Assembly: GCA_905236665.1 (NCBI GenBank)
Contig: CAJONF010000205.1
Coordinates: 1 to 13,746, forward strand
Length of the DNA: 13,746 nt
Direction of reading: 5' to 3'
Source: an uncultured Selenomonadaceae bacterium
GTDB taxonomy: Bacteria; Bacillota; Negativicutes; Selenomonadales; Selenomonadaceae
Positions 13,652 through 13,746 of the stretch are shown in pieces. The notes below the pieces were generated by a model. That model did not search any database. It worked only from the letters and a program-made list of their open reading frames with translations, and was not told where the DNA came from. Position 1 is the first letter of the stretch, and every line of letters starts with the position of its first letter. A program made the position numbers and the translations under genes.

Positions 13652-13746
13652 CTTTTTTTCCCCTTAAAAATTTCAGCTGTTGATAGAATTTTTGCTCTGC
13701 TTAAAACGATAAACACCCGCGCCGAAATGGCAATTAGGAATGCTCA

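Noticed and set aside
13673..13744. Minus-strand open frame from the right edge ending in TGA, 23 codons, upstream of the lipoprotein gene
   Set aside because: Too short to judge and it runs through the AATTAGGAAT repeat word; could be a gene tail but no family is recognisable.
13652..13746. Cobalamin riboswitch or Fur box upstream of the BtuF/FepB-like lipoprotein
   Set aside because: No B12-box-like conserved core and no Fur-type palindrome seen in the 95 bp available.

Overview
The window looks like chromosome of a Gram-negative member of the Firmicutes, most likely Negativicutes (Selenomonadales-type). This is inference. It rests on outer-membrane and surface-glycan genes (a GT9 heptosyltransferase-like protein, a Wzm-type polysaccharide exporter permease, a SPINDLY/GT41 glycosyltransferase) lying beside genes of Firmicutes character (a SCIFF-type radical SAM peptide maturase, a P-type ATPase with a separate HMA protein). 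Strong GGAGG ribosome binding sites and several TTG/GTG starts fit this. Composition is mixed-GC, with a very large excess of the palindrome AAAATTTT in genes and spacers alike.

Layout. 95-589 (+): a stand-alone HsdR-N-like nuclease-fold protein. 2207-599 (-): an SDR oxidoreductase followed by a Wzm/TagG-type ABC permease, transcribed from a good promoter at 2254-2282. 2208-2658: a 451-bp spacer holding a compact array of four hairpins ending in a terminator-like stem and T-tract (2427-2568), then a 32-residue membrane peptide gene (2659-2757, +) with a strong ribosome binding site. 3478-2735 (-): a SpoU/TrmH-type RNA methyltransferase. 3529-5603 (+): a two-gene metal-efflux operon (HMA protein plus Zn/Cd/Pb-type P1B-ATPase), closed by a bidirectional terminator at 5602-5637.

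8900-5650 (-): a tightly packed run of miaB, one short-chain chromate-transporter (CHR) gene, a 25-codon ORF directly behind the CHR stop codon, and a GT9 glycosyltransferase. miaB is divergent from a SCIFF-type radical SAM/SPASM maturase (9003-10340, +), which has no recognisable precursor-peptide gene beside it. 10784-10353 (-): a solitary type IV pilin-like protein with a Ser/Thr-rich tail. It is divergent from a TPR-GT41 O-GlcNAc-transferase-like gene (10911-12707, +), and an inverted repeat lies at the two promoters' -35 boxes. 13651-12704 (-): an iron/cobalamin-type substrate-binding lipoprotein converging on the GT41 gene with overlapping stop codons.

Most genes are core or cell-envelope functions. 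The features most worth a second look are the hairpin array at 2427-2568, the unlisted small membrane peptides (2659-2757 and 6943-7020), the SCIFF-type maturase without an adjacent substrate, the pilin/GT41 divergent pair with a shared inverted repeat, the apparently leaderless miaB start, and the AAAATTTT excess.
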